Positions 52,878-62,319 are shown, counted from the stretch's first letter. The stretch: 64,000 bases of DNA from an uncultured Muribaculaceae bacterium (GCA_934661195.1 CAKUJD010000009.1:1-64000); one strand, 5' to 3'. The notes: generated by a model not told the origin, from the sequence alone. Numbers and translations are program-made.

Positions 52878-53403
52878 CATTAAAATAAGGCATATAATGA
52901 TGACAACAACCGATATTAATCAACCCCAGAGCATAGTGGTCGACGGCCAACCGATTACACGCGCCTACCTGGCCGCGCTCATCAGCTCATACTTTGAGTG
53001 CACTGCCACTGATGCCGACGAGAGGCTGCTGCGCCATGCACTGGCGCAATGCCCATGGATGGGCAGCGACGTCGACGAGGCCCGGGTGGCAATGGGCTTT
53101 GCCAGCGTGGGCATGGAGCTTGAGCGGCGTGCCCGCAATGCCCGCCGCCGCCATGTGGCGCGGCGCGCTGCCGCCGCCGCGGTGGTGGCCGTCGCCGTGG
53201 TGGCAGGAGCGCTGGTGCATGTGGGGATCGGCTCTAAGTCCGATGAATGCATAGCCTACGTCGATGGCCGCAAGGTGACCAACCAGGAGCAGGTGATGCA
53301 GATGGTGCGCGGCAATCTCAACGCGGTGGGTGAGGCGCATTCCGACATGGACCAGAGTGTGATGATGCAGCTGGCCAGCGTGGGCCGCGCCGTGGGCGAC
53401 TGA
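52870..53403 (+). CDS. Single-span membrane protein, candidate anti-sigma factor
   Basis: 177 residues from 52870, or 168 from ATG 52897. The N-terminal half is helical and acidic (YLAALISSYFECTATDADERLLRHALAQC), an Arg-rich stretch precedes one membrane helix (AAAAAVVAVAVVAGALVHVGI, about residues 105-125), and a short outer part follows (YVDGRKVTNQEQVMQMVRGN). This layout (cytoplasmic helical part, single helix, small outer domain) fits an anti-sigma factor, but no ZAS or DUF4974/FecR-type domain is seen. Role inferred from overlap with the sigma gene. Confidence 0.7.
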   Translation: MTDIKIRHIMMTTTDINQPQSIVVDGQPITRAYLAALISSYFECTATDADERLLRHALAQCPWMGSDVDEARVAMGFASVGMELERRARNARRRHVARRAAAAAVVAVAVVAGALVHVGIGSKSDECIAYVDGRKVTNQEQVMQMVRGNLNAVGEAHSDMDQSVMMQLASVGRAVGD

Positions 53404-53484
53404 GTCTTTAAAGTTTAAGGCTTAAAGTTCAGGGTTGATTGGCATGCTTTTTTTGAAGAATTTAATTAACACAAACACGTGATT

Positions 53485-53928
53485 ATGAAACGCATTATAA
53501 CTACTACAGCAATCGTGGTGCTCGTGGCTGTGGCTGCGCTGGCGCAAAGCGCGTCGCTCAACGTGAGCCAGGCGTTTGCCCGCTATGGCAAGGCGCACGG
53601 CTGCACCGAAATCATGGTGACGGGCAAGAAGGCGCGCAGCATCGGGCTCGACCGCTACCACAGCCTTGAGGCTCCTGCGGCCTATGCCGCCGCCATAGCG
53701 GCAATGGTCACCCGCGACGGTGCCACTGCTGCCGACCGCGAAACGGAATACCGCGGCGGACAGCTCTACTTCGGCTTCTACAAGCTGCGCCGCGCGGCCG
53801 GCGCCAACCGCTATGTGTTCTACCTCAACCAGGCGCTGGCGCGCACCCGCAAGGCCGACCGCGTGACGCTGATCTACATGGAAGGGCCTGCCACCAAAGA
53901 GCAGGTGCGCAAACTAATCAGTCAATAA
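53485..53928 (+). CDS. Small exported protein of the sigma operon, unknown function
   Basis: 147 residues from ATG 53485; ATG 53479 is alternative. Signal peptide MKRIITTTAIVVLVAVAALAQ, then a compact alpha/beta domain (LNVSQAFARYGKAHGCTEIMVTGKKARSIGLDRYHSLE ... QLYFGFYKLRRAAGANRYVFYLNQAL). It recalls small Bacteroidota periplasmic DUF4252/DUF6108-type proteins encoded with ECF sigma genes, but I cannot fix the family. An AT-rich 80-nt gap precedes it, holding tttaaagtttaaggcttaaa-type repeats. Confidence 0.65.
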   Translation: MKRIITTTAIVVLVAVAALAQSASLNVSQAFARYGKAHGCTEIMVTGKKARSIGLDRYHSLEAPAAYAAAIAAMVTRDGATAADRETEYRGGQLYFGFYKLRRAAGANRYVFYLNQALARTRKADRVTLIYMEGPATKEQVRKLISQ

Positions 53929-53948
53929 CAATAAAAACGTATAACGAT

Positions 53949-54848
53949 ATGAAGAATTCTCTACTTGTGCTTGCCGCAATGGCAATGGCACCGCTGGCTG
54001 CGATGGCAGCCCCGTCGACCACCGACACTGTGAAGGTGGTGAAAAATCCGGGCAACGTGATAATCACCGAAGACTCAACCGGAATGAAGCTCACCATTGA
54101 AGGCAGCGACGGCAACCCGCAATACCGCTATGTGTATCGCAGCGACCGCAACGACGGCGTGCGTGAGCACACCACTCAGGCCGAGGGCGACTTTGCCCTG
54201 CGCCTGCCGTTCACTAAGACCGACACCGTGAAGCGCGGACGCGTGCACTGGGACATGTTCTTTGGCGGCCTGTATGTCGGCTGGGGCCACGCCATAGCCC
54301 GCGGCGACAATGCCGCCGGCGACCTCGACCGCGCGCTTGGCCATCAGAGCGAAATAGGCCTGTTAAACCTGATAGGCGTGGAGATGCGCACCCGTTGCGG
54401 CTTTGGCATGTCGCTGGGCTTCGGCTTTGAAACCCGCCACTACAATCTGCACAATGGCACCAGCTTTGTGAAAGGTGACGACGGCTATCTGCAAATCACC
54501 GACAAAGGCGAGGCTTGGAGCAAAGCCAAGTCGAGCCTCACCGTCACTTCGCTCCAGTTCCCGCTGCTGCTGCGCCAGCGCGTCTACCGCCAGCTTAAGG
54601 TGATGGCCGGCGGCGTGATGGACCTCAACCTTTGGGCCACTGCCAAAAACTGCTACACGATGGGCGATGTCGACCACGATGAGACGATTAAGAAAATCCA
54701 CCAGCGCCGTGTCACCTTCGACGCCATAGCCGGCATCGGCGTGGGCGACTTCGGCGTGTATTTCCGCTACCGCCCGCAAAATGTGCTTAAGGACGGCTGC
54801 GGCCCTCAGTTCCGCAACTGGTCGGTGGGCATAATGCTCGCATTCTAA
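53949..54848 (+). CDS. Outer-membrane beta-barrel-like protein of the sigma operon
   Basis: 299 residues. Signal peptide MKNSLLVLAAMAMAPLAAMAA, a short N-terminal region, then from about residue 95 alternating strands with Gly and aromatic residues (VHWDMFFGGLYVGWGHAIARG, GFGMSLGFGFETRHYNLHNG, LTVTSLQFPLLLRQRVYRQL) ending in the C-terminal WSVGIMLAF, a typical final barrel strand with terminal Phe. Lies 20 nt after the previous gene. Placement at the end of the ECF operon suggests an envelope-stress or envelope-remodelling target. A strong terminator follows. Confidence 0.75.
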   Translation: MKNSLLVLAAMAMAPLAAMAAPSTTDTVKVVKNPGNVIITEDSTGMKLTIEGSDGNPQYRYVYRSDRNDGVREHTTQAEGDFALRLPFTKTDTVKRGRVHWDMFFGGLYVGWGHAIARGDNAAGDLDRALGHQSEIGLLNLIGVEMRTRCGFGMSLGFGFETRHYNLHNGTSFVKGDDGYLQITDKGEAWSKAKSSLTVTSLQFPLLLRQRVYRQLKVMAGGVMDLNLWATAKNCYTMGDVDHDETIKKIHQRRVTFDAIAGIGVGDFGVYFRYRPQNVLKDGCGPQFRNWSVGIMLAF

Positions 54849-54883
54849 AGTTGGCGCTAATGCCATAATTTAAATAAAAACGT

Positions 54884-54924
54884 GAATCCCCGGTGAGCTT
54901 TCTGCCTCACCGGGGATTTTTTTC
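54884..54924. terminator. Bidirectional terminator after the sigma operon
   Basis: Stem aatccccggtgag / ctcaccggggatt around an 8-nt loop, followed by seven T on the plus strand; A-run upstream serves the minus-strand gene. Confidence 0.92.
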
Positions 54925-54942
54925 GATTGCCTGCAGTGTGCG

Positions 54943-56007
54943 CTAAAGCCTGAGGCCGTCGAGCATTATGATGTAGGTGTCGATGGCCTCGCGAATTTCG
55001 TCCAGCTCGATATATTCATCGGCGGTGTGCGAGCGGGCCGAGTCGCCCGGCCCCATCTTCAGCGACGGGAACGGCATAAGGGCCTGGTCGCTCAGCGTGG
55101 GCGACCCGAATGGCACTTTGCCCAGCATCACGGCGCGCTGCACCAGCGGGTGGCCGGTGTCGATGCCGCTGGGGTTGAGGCGGGTGGAGTGTGGCGTGAG
55201 CTCGCACTGCGGCACGGCCTGGCGTATCAGCTCAAGTGTCTGCACGTTGGTGTAGGCGTCGGTGGTGCGCACGTCCACCAGCATGGTGCAAAGGTCGGGA
55301 ATCACGTTGTGCTGGTGCCCGGCCTCGATCTTGGTCACCGTTATCTTCACCGGGCCGAGCATGGCCGACTCCTTGGGCAACCTGAGCGTGCGCAGGGTGC
55401 CAATCACATCCATGGCCTTGTAGATGGCGTTCACACCCTCGTTGCGTGCCGCGTGGCCGGCCACTCCGCGCACCACACCGTCGAGCACCATCAGCCCCTT
55501 TTCGGCCACAGCGGGCTGCATGCCCGTGGGCTCGCCCACCAGGGCCACGCTGATGGCGGGCAGCATGGGCAGCACGCTCTCAATGCCTCCCTTGCCGCTC
55601 ACCTCCTCTTCGGCCGATGCCAGGAAAATCATGTTGTAGTGTTGCTCGCGCTCGCTCAGTTGGCGGAATGCCGTGAGCAGGCTCACCACGCTGGCTCCGT
55701 CGTCGTTGGTGCCGAGGCCATACATGCGGCCGCCCTCCATGGTGGGGCTGAATGGCTGGTGCTGCCAGCCGTCGGCCACGCGCACGGTGTCGATGTGCGC
55801 GTTGAGCAGCACGGTGGGCTTTTGCGGGTCGAAGCCGGGGGCTATGCTCCACAGGTTGCATCCGTGGCGCTTAACGTCGAGTCCAAACCGCCGCATGGCG
55901 CGCTCCACCACGTCGGCCACGCCGGCCTCCTGGCGGCTCAGCGACGGCACAGCCACCATTTCGCGCAGCAGGTCTAAGGCGTCGTAATATATCTCGTCAA
56001 TATCCAT
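54943..56007 (-). CDS. argE: M20-family deacetylase of the arginine pathway (ArgE-like)
   Basis: 354 residues. Metal-binding motifs: LLNAHIDTVRVADG, GLGTNDDGASVVSLLTAF (bridging Asp) and SAEEEVSGKGG (catalytic Glu), plus GEPTGMQPAVAEKGLMVLDGVVRGVAGHA at the dimerisation domain. In Bacteroidetes this enzyme acts on N-acetyl- or N-succinyl-citrulline or ornithine in arginine synthesis, in place of the usual ArgE reaction; the exact acyl group cannot be told. argB lies 5 kb away. It starts 27 nt after the stop of the DUF4153 gene and may share its transcript. DapE-like use is the main alternative. Confidence 0.85.
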   Translation of the reverse strand: MDIDEIYYDALDLLREMVAVPSLSRQEAGVADVVERAMRRFGLDVKRHGCNLWSIAPGFDPQKPTVLLNAHIDTVRVADGWQHQPFSPTMEGGRMYGLGTNDDGASVVSLLTAFRQLSEREQHYNMIFLASAEEEVSGKGGIESVLPMLPAISVALVGEPTGMQPAVAEKGLMVLDGVVRGVAGHAARNEGVNAIYKAMDVIGTLRTLRLPKESAMLGPVKITVTKIEAGHQHNVIPDLCTMLVDVRTTDAYTNVQTLELIRQAVPQCELTPHSTRLNPSGIDTGHPLVQRAVMLGKVPFGSPTLSDQALMPFPSLKMGPGDSARSHTADEYIELDEIREAIDTYIIMLDGLRL

Positions 56008-56034
56008 ATGTGTATCGTCTTTTTTTTTGAATGA

Positions 56035-57744
56035 TTATTTCTCAAGCAGAATGCCCGTCAGCATCACGCTGGGTATGTTGCCGTCAAGTTCAATGCTTTC
56101 CACCATCAGCGCTGCCCCGGGGCCGTAGAGCATCAGGTGCCGGCTGGGATCGTCGTTGGGCATACCGGCCACTTTGGCCACGCTGTTGAGCCGCGTGCTC
56201 AGCTCCACAGTGTTGCCGTTGCGCCCCTTCAGACTCACCCTCAATACGCCCTGGTCTTGCAACTCGCGCGCGTCAAGCTTAATCCAGCCTTGGCTGCCGT
56301 CAATCATGGTGGCATAGCGGTAGCCCTGTGGCAGGCTGGCTGCTGCGCTGCTGAGCATGTCGGTGGCCGAGAGGCTGCTCACGTTGGTCGTGGGGTATGT
56401 GGCCATGGGCAGGCATTTTTCGGCCAGCCGCCCAAGCGCCACATCGGCTTCGGCCAGCGGATTGGTGGCATTGCCTCCGTAGATGTTATAAAGGTATGCC
56501 ATGCGGCTGTCGAGCAGTGTGGCCTGTGCCTCTGGCATTGAGTGCAGTAGCTGGTCGTAGCTTTGGCGGTTAAGCGGCGTGCGCAGGTGCGCTTGTGCTA
56601 TTGCCTCCTGCACTTGCCGCTGCAAGGTGATGCGGGTGACGTTGGCTATGCTTTGCGGCCCGATTGACGTTAGCACCAGCAGGGCGGCAAACGAGGCAGG
56701 AATCCACCAAATGCGCCGCCGGCTAATCAGCAGCCCTATGCACACGGCATACAGCCACACGTTGAGCACCACCAGATACAGGCGGAATATGGTCACGCCA
56801 TAGTCGCCAAGGCGCCGTGCGGCACCCACCGTCATGAGCAGCAGCAGCGGCATCACCACGGCCGGCAGCCACCGTGCGGCAAGTGAAGCCACCCGGCTGC
56901 ACTTGCCCGCCACCAGAGTGGGGTAGAGCACCACCTCCACCAGCAGCATCAGCGCCGCCAGTGCCGTCACCAGATAGCTCACCCAGCCGTCGGGCAGCTG
57001 CCACTGCACCATTATTTTCACAGCGTAGGCATAAAGGGTGAGCAGATACACCCCCGTCACGGGCAGCAGCATAAAGTTCACTATGCCGCGGCCCACTCCG
57101 GTCAGCTCCACGGCCATGCGGTTGTGCTTATCCTCGCCTGCCGGCACCATCTGCAGCATCAGCAGCGGGCTCACCAGCAGGTAGCACACCGCCGAGGTGT
57201 CGGCATATATGTTTGAATTCAGGTCGCAGCCAAACAGCACCTCATAGGCCTTGAGCAGTAGGCACACTGCTCCGGCCAGCGCCAGTCCTATGACCCACGA
57301 CACGGCCACAGCTGTGAGCATGCGCAGCGTGAAGTTCCACATGGCCACGTCGTTGCGCTCGCGCCAAAACGGCACCAGCACCACGCTCAGCCCCACGGCC
57401 ACGTTGGCTGCTATGGCCGCGCCGGCCTTCATGGCGCTCATCGGGCCAAACGAGGTGTAGCACGCCCCTGCCAGCCACACCATGTGGGCCAGCAGCATTA
57501 CGGCCGCGTTTGCCAGCCGGTGGCCGCCGCGCTCTTCGCTCCACAGCCGCAGGCTCACCGACAGCATCAGCGCCGTGGCTGGGTAGTAGGTGGTGAAAAA
57601 GCGCATGTCGCTGCTCATGCTGCTGTAGCAGTGGTTGATGACTATGACTGCCACGGTGAGAACCGCGGCAAAAGCCACACTCTCGGGAAAGCGCCGCAGC
57701 GCTCCGCCTATGCGCCGCAGGTCGATGATGCTTGCAATGTTCAT
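56035..57744 (-). CDS. DUF4153-family polytopic membrane protein
   Basis: 569 residues. About ten membrane helices occupy residues 20-360 (FAAVLTVAVIVINHCYSS, LRMLTAVAVSWVIGLALAGAVCLLL, IWWIPASFAALLVLTSI), followed by a soluble C-terminal part of about 200 residues (LNRQSYDQLLHSMPEAQATLLDS, MIDGSQGWIKLDARELQDQG). This matches DUF4153, a widespread Bacteroidota family of unknown function. The C-terminal domain may act in the periplasm. Upstream of and probably co-transcribed with the M20 deacetylase, but no functional link is known. Confidence 0.82.
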   Translation of the reverse strand: MNIASIIDLRRIGGALRRFPESVAFAAVLTVAVIVINHCYSSMSSDMRFFTTYYPATALMLSVSLRLWSEERGGHRLANAAVMLLAHMVWLAGACYTSFGPMSAMKAGAAIAANVAVGLSVVLVPFWRERNDVAMWNFTLRMLTAVAVSWVIGLALAGAVCLLLKAYEVLFGCDLNSNIYADTSAVCYLLVSPLLMLQMVPAGEDKHNRMAVELTGVGRGIVNFMLLPVTGVYLLTLYAYAVKIMVQWQLPDGWVSYLVTALAALMLLVEVVLYPTLVAGKCSRVASLAARWLPAVVMPLLLLMTVGAARRLGDYGVTIFRLYLVVLNVWLYAVCIGLLISRRRIWWIPASFAALLVLTSIGPQSIANVTRITLQRQVQEAIAQAHLRTPLNRQSYDQLLHSMPEAQATLLDSRMAYLYNIYGGNATNPLAEADVALGRLAEKCLPMATYPTTNVSSLSATDMLSSAAASLPQGYRYATMIDGSQGWIKLDARELQDQGVLRVSLKGRNGNTVELSTRLNSVAKVAGMPNDDPSRHLMLYGPGAALMVESIELDGNIPSVMLTGILLEK

Positions 57745-57781
57745 GTCTTTATATGTGTTGGTGGTGTGATTATAACTATTG

Positions 57782-57789
57782 CAAATATA
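57782..57789 (-). promoter_or_regulatory. -7 box of the DUF4153-M20 unit
   Basis: Minus strand TATATTTG, 38 nt before the ATG. Confidence 0.5.
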
Positions 57790-57936
57790 GTCAACAAATC
57801 ATTATGCCGACATAAAAAGCAGCTGGAAAAATTATTTACGGTTAAAATGTGTAAACTTGTTGAGTCTTAATAGAATTGTTGTTAATGAAAAATGCGATTT
57901 GCGACACCTGTTGTGACTAATGCACCGAAAATTAAG

Positions 57937-57944
57937 TAATTTTG
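57937..57944 (+). promoter_or_regulatory. -7 box of the acyl-CoA synthetase gene
   Basis: TAATTTTG, 32 nt before the ATG at 57977; a GTTG lies about 23 nt farther upstream. Confidence 0.5.
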
Positions 57945-57976
57945 CAAGTGAAAAATATCACACTTCATAACTAATC

Positions 57977-59830
57977 ATGACTCAGAAATTCATAGAACTG
58001 GTCCCGTCGATGGCCCGCAAATATGGCAGCCGCGAGGCATTGAGGTTTCGCGACTATGCCACACAGGAGTGGACATCCATGTCGTGGGTTGAGATGGACA
58101 ATGCCATCAGGCGCGAGGCCGTGTCGCTATACAAGGCCGGAGTTGAGGAGCAGGGCCGCGTGTGCATATTCTCGCAAAATTGTCCCGAGATCATAATCAC
58201 GCACTTCGCCGCGTTCAGCAACCGCGCCGTGCCCGTGCCCATCTACGCCACCAGCAGCAAGGACGAGGCTGCCTACATCGTCAACGATGCAGGCGCCACA
58301 GTGCTGTTCACGGGCGACCAGAACCAATATGCCATAGCCAGGCAGCTGCTTGGCCAGTGCCCCACACTGAAGCACATAGTCACTCTCGACCCCAGCGTGG
58401 AGCGCGATGCCGACGACACCGACACAATGTCGTGGGCCGAGTTCCTGGCCCTGGGCGACAATCCCACCCAGGCCGAGACCGACGCCGTTGAGGCGCGCCG
58501 CAAGGCTTTCGATCCGGGCGACCTGATGTACCTCATCTACACCTCGGGCACCACTGGCGTGCCCAAAGGCGTGATGCTCACCCACCACAACTTTATGTCG
58601 GCCATGGACGGCCACCTCGAGCGCATCCACCTCAACGATGAAACCGACCTGTCGCTCAGCTTCCTGCCTTTCAGCCACGTGTTTGAGCTCGGCTGGACCA
58701 TGGTGTGCCTGTGCAGCGGCGTGCGTGTGGCCATCAACCTCAACCCCAAGGAAATCCAGAAGGCCGTGCGCGAGGTGCAGCCCACCTGCATGTGCAGCGT
58801 GCCTCGATTTTGGGAAAAGGTGTACACTGCCATCAACGACAATGTGTCGAAGGCCAAGCCGGTGGTGAAGATGCTGTTTAAGCACGCCGTGGCCGTGGGC
58901 CGCACGCGCAACGTGAAGTATGTGCGCACTGGCCGCAAACCGCCGCTGCTGGTCGAGAAGCAATACCAGTATTTCGAGAAGAAGGTGTTCAGCCGCCTGC
59001 GCCGCGCCATTGGCGTGGAGCATGGCCGCTTCTTCCCCACCGCCGGAGCCATGCTCAGCGACAACATCACCGAGTTCCTTCACGCCATAGGCATCAACAT
59101 AGTCATAGGCTACGGCCTCAGCGAGACCAACGCCACCGTCAGCTTCTATCCCGCCGTGGGCTGGGAGCTGGGCACCATAGGCTCCACCCTGCCGGGCGTG
59201 ATGGTGAAGATAGGCGATGCTGGCGAGATACTGGTCAAAGGCCCCACCGTGATGAAGGGCTACTTCCACAAGCCCGAGGAGACGGCCAAGGCCATCGATG
59301 CCGACGGCTGGTTTCACACGGGCGACTGCGGCCACATCACCGACACCGGCCAGCTGGTGATGACTGAGCGCCTCAAAGACCTCTACAAGACCAGCAACGG
59401 CAAGTACATCGCCCCGCAGGTGCTCGAGACGGCGCTCGCCCAGGACATCTTCGTTGAGCAGGTCACCGTGATTGGCGACGGCCGCAAATATGTGTCGGCG
59501 CTCATCGTGCCCAATTTCGATGAACTTAAGGCCTATGCCGCCAAAAAGAAGATTGCCTACAAGAGCATTGAAGACCTGGTGAACAACGCCGACATCCACA
59601 AAATGCTCGATGCCCGCATACAAGGCTATCAGAAGGACATGGCCAGCTATGAGCAGATTAAGCGCTTCGTGCTGCTGCCGCGCCCATTCACCATGGAGAG
59701 CGGCGAGCTCACCAACACGCTTAAAATCCGCCGTGCCGTGGTCAACAAGCGCTACTCCAAACTCATCGACGCCATGTATGCTGCCGACTTCCGCAAAAAA
59801 GGCGGCGACAGCAAGGACGGCAACAAATAA
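57977..59830 (+). CDS. Long-chain fatty acid-CoA ligase
   Basis: 617 residues of the AMP-forming adenylate superfamily. P-loop motif YTSGTTGVPKGVMLTH, the GYGLSETNA motif, WFHTGDCGHITDTGQLVMTERLKDLYKTSNGKYIAP with the hinge and catalytic-lysine region. It activates a long-chain fatty acid to acyl-AMP, then acyl-CoA, feeding phospholipid synthesis or degradation. Size and motif set match Bacteroidales FadD-like enzymes, but the gene is not in a beta-oxidation cluster, so fadD is not assigned. The downstream neighbour prfB starts 46 nt later. Confidence 0.92.
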   Translation: MTQKFIELVPSMARKYGSREALRFRDYATQEWTSMSWVEMDNAIRREAVSLYKAGVEEQGRVCIFSQNCPEIIITHFAAFSNRAVPVPIYATSSKDEAAYIVNDAGATVLFTGDQNQYAIARQLLGQCPTLKHIVTLDPSVERDADDTDTMSWAEFLALGDNPTQAETDAVEARRKAFDPGDLMYLIYTSGTTGVPKGVMLTHHNFMSAMDGHLERIHLNDETDLSLSFLPFSHVFELGWTMVCLCSGVRVAINLNPKEIQKAVREVQPTCMCSVPRFWEKVYTAINDNVSKAKPVVKMLFKHAVAVGRTRNVKYVRTGRKPPLLVEKQYQYFEKKVFSRLRRAIGVEHGRFFPTAGAMLSDNITEFLHAIGINIVIGYGLSETNATVSFYPAVGWELGTIGSTLPGVMVKIGDAGEILVKGPTVMKGYFHKPEETAKAIDADGWFHTGDCGHITDTGQLVMTERLKDLYKTSNGKYIAPQVLETALAQDIFVEQVTVIGDGRKYVSALIVPNFDELKAYAAKKKIAYKSIEDLVNNADIHKMLDARIQGYQKDMASYEQIKRFVLLPRPFTMESGELTNTLKIRRAVVNKRYSKLIDAMYAADFRKKGGDSKDGNK

Positions 59831-59875
59831 TTCACAATTCATTTTATTAACCCCATTTAATCATTAAAGACTCGA

Positions 59876-60989
59876 ATGATTACGCAAGAACAGCTAAAAG
59901 AGATACAAGAGCGCAAGGATGCGCTGAGGAGGTATCTTTGACGTCGACAACAAGAAAATAGAAGTCGAAGAAGAGGAACTGCGCACTCATGTGCCCGACT
60001 TCTGGCAAGACCAGAAAGCGGCCGAAGCGCAGATGAAGAAAATCAAGATGCTGCACTACTGGATCGACAGTTGCAGTGAGGTGGAGGCCGCCGTCGACGA
60101 GGTGGCCATCGGCTTTGACTTTGTCAAGGAGGGCGTGCTCACCGAAGATGAGCTCGACGCGCTCTATGCCGATGCCCTCAAGAAAATCGAGAAGCTGGAG
60201 CTGCGCAATATGCTCCGCCGCGACGAGGACAAGATGGATGCCATCCTCAAAATCAACTCCGGCGCCGGCGGCACCGAGAGCCAGGACTGGGCATCGATGC
60301 TAATGCGCATGTATTTGCGCTGGTGCGAGCGCCACGGCTACAAGACGGCCATCGAGCACATGGTCGACGGCGACGAGGCCGGCATCAAGAGCGTCACCAT
60401 AAGCGTGGAGGGCGCATTTGCCTACGGCTACCTCAAGAGTGAGAACGGTGTGCACCGCCTGGTGCGCGTGTCGCCCTACAATGCCCAGGGCAAGCGCATG
60501 ACCTCGTTTGCCTCGGTGTTTGTCACACCGCTCGTCGACGACACCATCGAAATCAACCTCGACCCCGCCCGCATCTCGTGGGACACCTTCCGCAGCGGCG
60601 GCGCAGGCGGCCAGAATGTGAACAAGGTGGAGAGCGGCGTGCGCGTGCGCTACCAGTACAAAGACCCATACACTGGCGAGGAAGAGGAGATCCTGGTGGA
60701 GAACACCGAGACGCGCGACCAGCCTAAAAACCGCGAGAACGCTCTGCGCAACCTCAAGTCAATTCTCTACAACAAGGAGCTGCAGCACCGCCAGGAAGAG
60801 CAGCGCAAGGTGGAGGACTCGAAGAAGAAAATCGAGTGGGGGTCGCAGATTCGCAGCTATGTGATGGACGACCGCCGCGTGAAGGACCACCGCACGGGCT
60901 ACCAGACGAGCGACGTGGGCGGCGTGATGGACGGCGACATCGACGGCTTCATCAAGGCCTACCTCATGGAGTTTGGCAAAGAAGAATAA
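59876..60989 (+). CDS. prfB: Peptide chain release factor 2, with programmed +1 frameshift
   Basis: Joined from 59876-59938 and 59940-60989, giving 370 residues. The first 21 codons end with CTT TGA in frame; skipping one T restores the frame to LDVDNKKIEVEEEELR. RF2 releases the peptide at UGA and UAA. The catalytic GGQ is in SGGAGGQNVNKVESG. The anticodon-like tripeptide is SPY (VRVSPYNAQGKRMTSF) where E. coli has SPF, a change usual in Bacteroidota. Autoregulation follows: low RF2 stalls at UGA and favours the shift. Argument for the real gene start is the AGGAGG at 59927-59932 feeding the frameshift, not initiation. A terminator and argB follow. Confidence 0.97.
59927..59942 (+). promoter_or_regulatory. 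prfB programmed frameshift signal
   Basis: Shine-Dalgarno-like aggagg, spacer tat, slippery ctt and stop tga followed by c, the standard RF2 arrangement (E. coli has agggggtatctttgac). Confidence 0.97.
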
Positions 60990-60998
60990 CAGTTTTTT

Positions 60999-61043
60999 CA
61001 TGGCCGGATGCCGCTTGAAGTGGCACCTGGCCATGATTGTTTT
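60999..61043 (+). terminator. Terminator between prfB and argB
   Basis: Stem catggccggatgcc / ggcacctggccatg with internal mismatches, then attgtttttt. Possibly partial readthrough into argB, whose ATG is only 18 nt beyond. Confidence 0.7.
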
Positions 61044-61060
61044 TTAAATGTGACAGCAAT

Positions 61061-61843
61061 ATGGAACAAAAGCAGGATTTGCTCATCGTGAAGGTGGGCG
61101 GCAAAATTGTGGAAAACCCCGCTGCACTCATGCGGCTCATCACCGATGTGGCCGCCATCAGGCAGCCCAAGGTGCTGGTGCACGGCGGCGGTGTGATGGC
61201 CACTAAAATGGCCGAGCGCCTGGGAATAAAGACCACCATGGTCGAGGGCCGGCGAGTGACCGACGACGACATGCTCGATGTGGTCACCATGGTGTATGGC
61301 GGCCTGGTCAACAAGCGCCTCGTGGCGCTGCTCCAGTGGCACAAGCAGAACGCCATAGGCCTCACAGGTGCCGACATGAACATCATGCTCAGCGTCAAGC
61401 GTCCCGTGCGCAAGGTGGACTACGGCTGGGTGGGCGATGTGAAGAAGGCCAACGGAAAGGCCCTGGCGCAGCTCATCAGTTCGGGCGTGATGCCTGTGAT
61501 AGCCCCCCTCACCCACGACGGCATGGGCCACATGCTCAACACCAATGCCGACACCATGGCGGCGGCCACCGCCACCGCCCTGTCGCGCTACTACAATGTG
61601 ACCCTTGTCTACTGCTTTGAGAAAGACGGCGTGCTCATGAATCCTGACGACGACGACAGCGTGATACCCGTGCTGCGCATGTCGCAATACGACCAGCTGA
61701 AGTCGCTCGGCATAATCAAAGACGGCATGATTCCCAAACTCGACAACGCCTTTGCCACCCTCGACAATGGCGTGCGCGAGGTGGTGATAACCAACGCCGC
61801 CAACCTAAGCGACTTCACCAAAGGCACCCATATCCAGCTCTAA
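61061..61843 (+). CDS. argB: Acetylglutamate (or succinylglutamate) kinase
   Basis: 260 residues from ATG 61061; the in-frame ATG at 61037 lies inside the terminator and is rejected. Amino acid kinase fold: KVGGKIVENPAALMRLI (phosphate loop), VLVHGGGVMATKMAERLG, then LTGADMNIMLSVKRPVRK and TNADTMAAATATALSRY. It phosphorylates the gamma-carboxylate of N-acylglutamate, the second step of arginine synthesis; Bacteroides relatives use N-succinyl intermediates, which cannot be told here. The M20 ArgE-like gene is 5 kb away on the other strand. Confidence 0.93.
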   Translation: MEQKQDLLIVKVGGKIVENPAALMRLITDVAAIRQPKVLVHGGGVMATKMAERLGIKTTMVEGRRVTDDDMLDVVTMVYGGLVNKRLVALLQWHKQNAIGLTGADMNIMLSVKRPVRKVDYGWVGDVKKANGKALAQLISSGVMPVIAPLTHDGMGHMLNTNADTMAAATATALSRYYNVTLVYCFEKDGVLMNPDDDDSVIPVLRMSQYDQLKSLGIIKDGMIPKLDNAFATLDNGVREVVITNAANLSDFTKGTHIQL

Positions 61844-61895
61844 TTCCTAAGGCGTTCCGTACGCAATCGCCTAAAAATAAGAGCAATATTTGTAA

Positions 61896-62260
61896 GGACG
61901 CGACATGCCGAGAGCACAGAAAAAATCGCAATTCAAGCGAGTTGGCATGTAAAAAGGCGCCAAACAGCGACGGAAACTGTAGGGACGTGGCATGCCACGT
62001 CCAACGCAAATAGCTGCAAATCAATTGATTGCACATAAATAAACACAGTCGGTGAAGGCGTATTTGATATGATTTTGCTTTCGTGCTGGGGGGAGGCTAC
62101 GCCCGTCGGACGCGGCATGCCGCATCCCTACAGTAAGTACCTGTAAGTCATACCTTTAACTGTTGTCTGTTTAGACTTTAACCCTCAACTTTAAACCTTA
62201 TCCCGCTTAGGAATAAAATTTTTCAGTGCTTTCGGTATGCCGGGAGCACTGAAAAATTAT
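61896..62260. repeat. MITE/REP-like palindromic repeat block, inverted copy
   Basis: Reverse complement of the block at 11700-12045. Contains perfect palindrome ggacgtggcatgccacgtcc (61983-62002), near-perfect ggacgcggcatgccgcatcc (62108-62127), and outer ends ggacgcgacatgccgagagc and agtgctttcggtatgccggg. The 945-nt gap between argB and the next gene holds no supported gene. Confidence 0.8.
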
Positions 62261-62319
62261 AACGTTTGCGTTGTTTGCCACAAAATTGTAGATGGCATTA
62301 TTCCGAGGGATAAAATAGG

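Noticed and set aside
58127..59842. 571-codon minus-strand ORF opposite the acyl-CoA synthetase
   Set aside because: Shadow with His/Val/Gly-rich composition; the sense strand has all adenylate motifs.
61848..61876. Terminator after argB
   Set aside because: Only a 5-bp stem (aggcg / cgcct) with a short A-rich tail; too weak to list.
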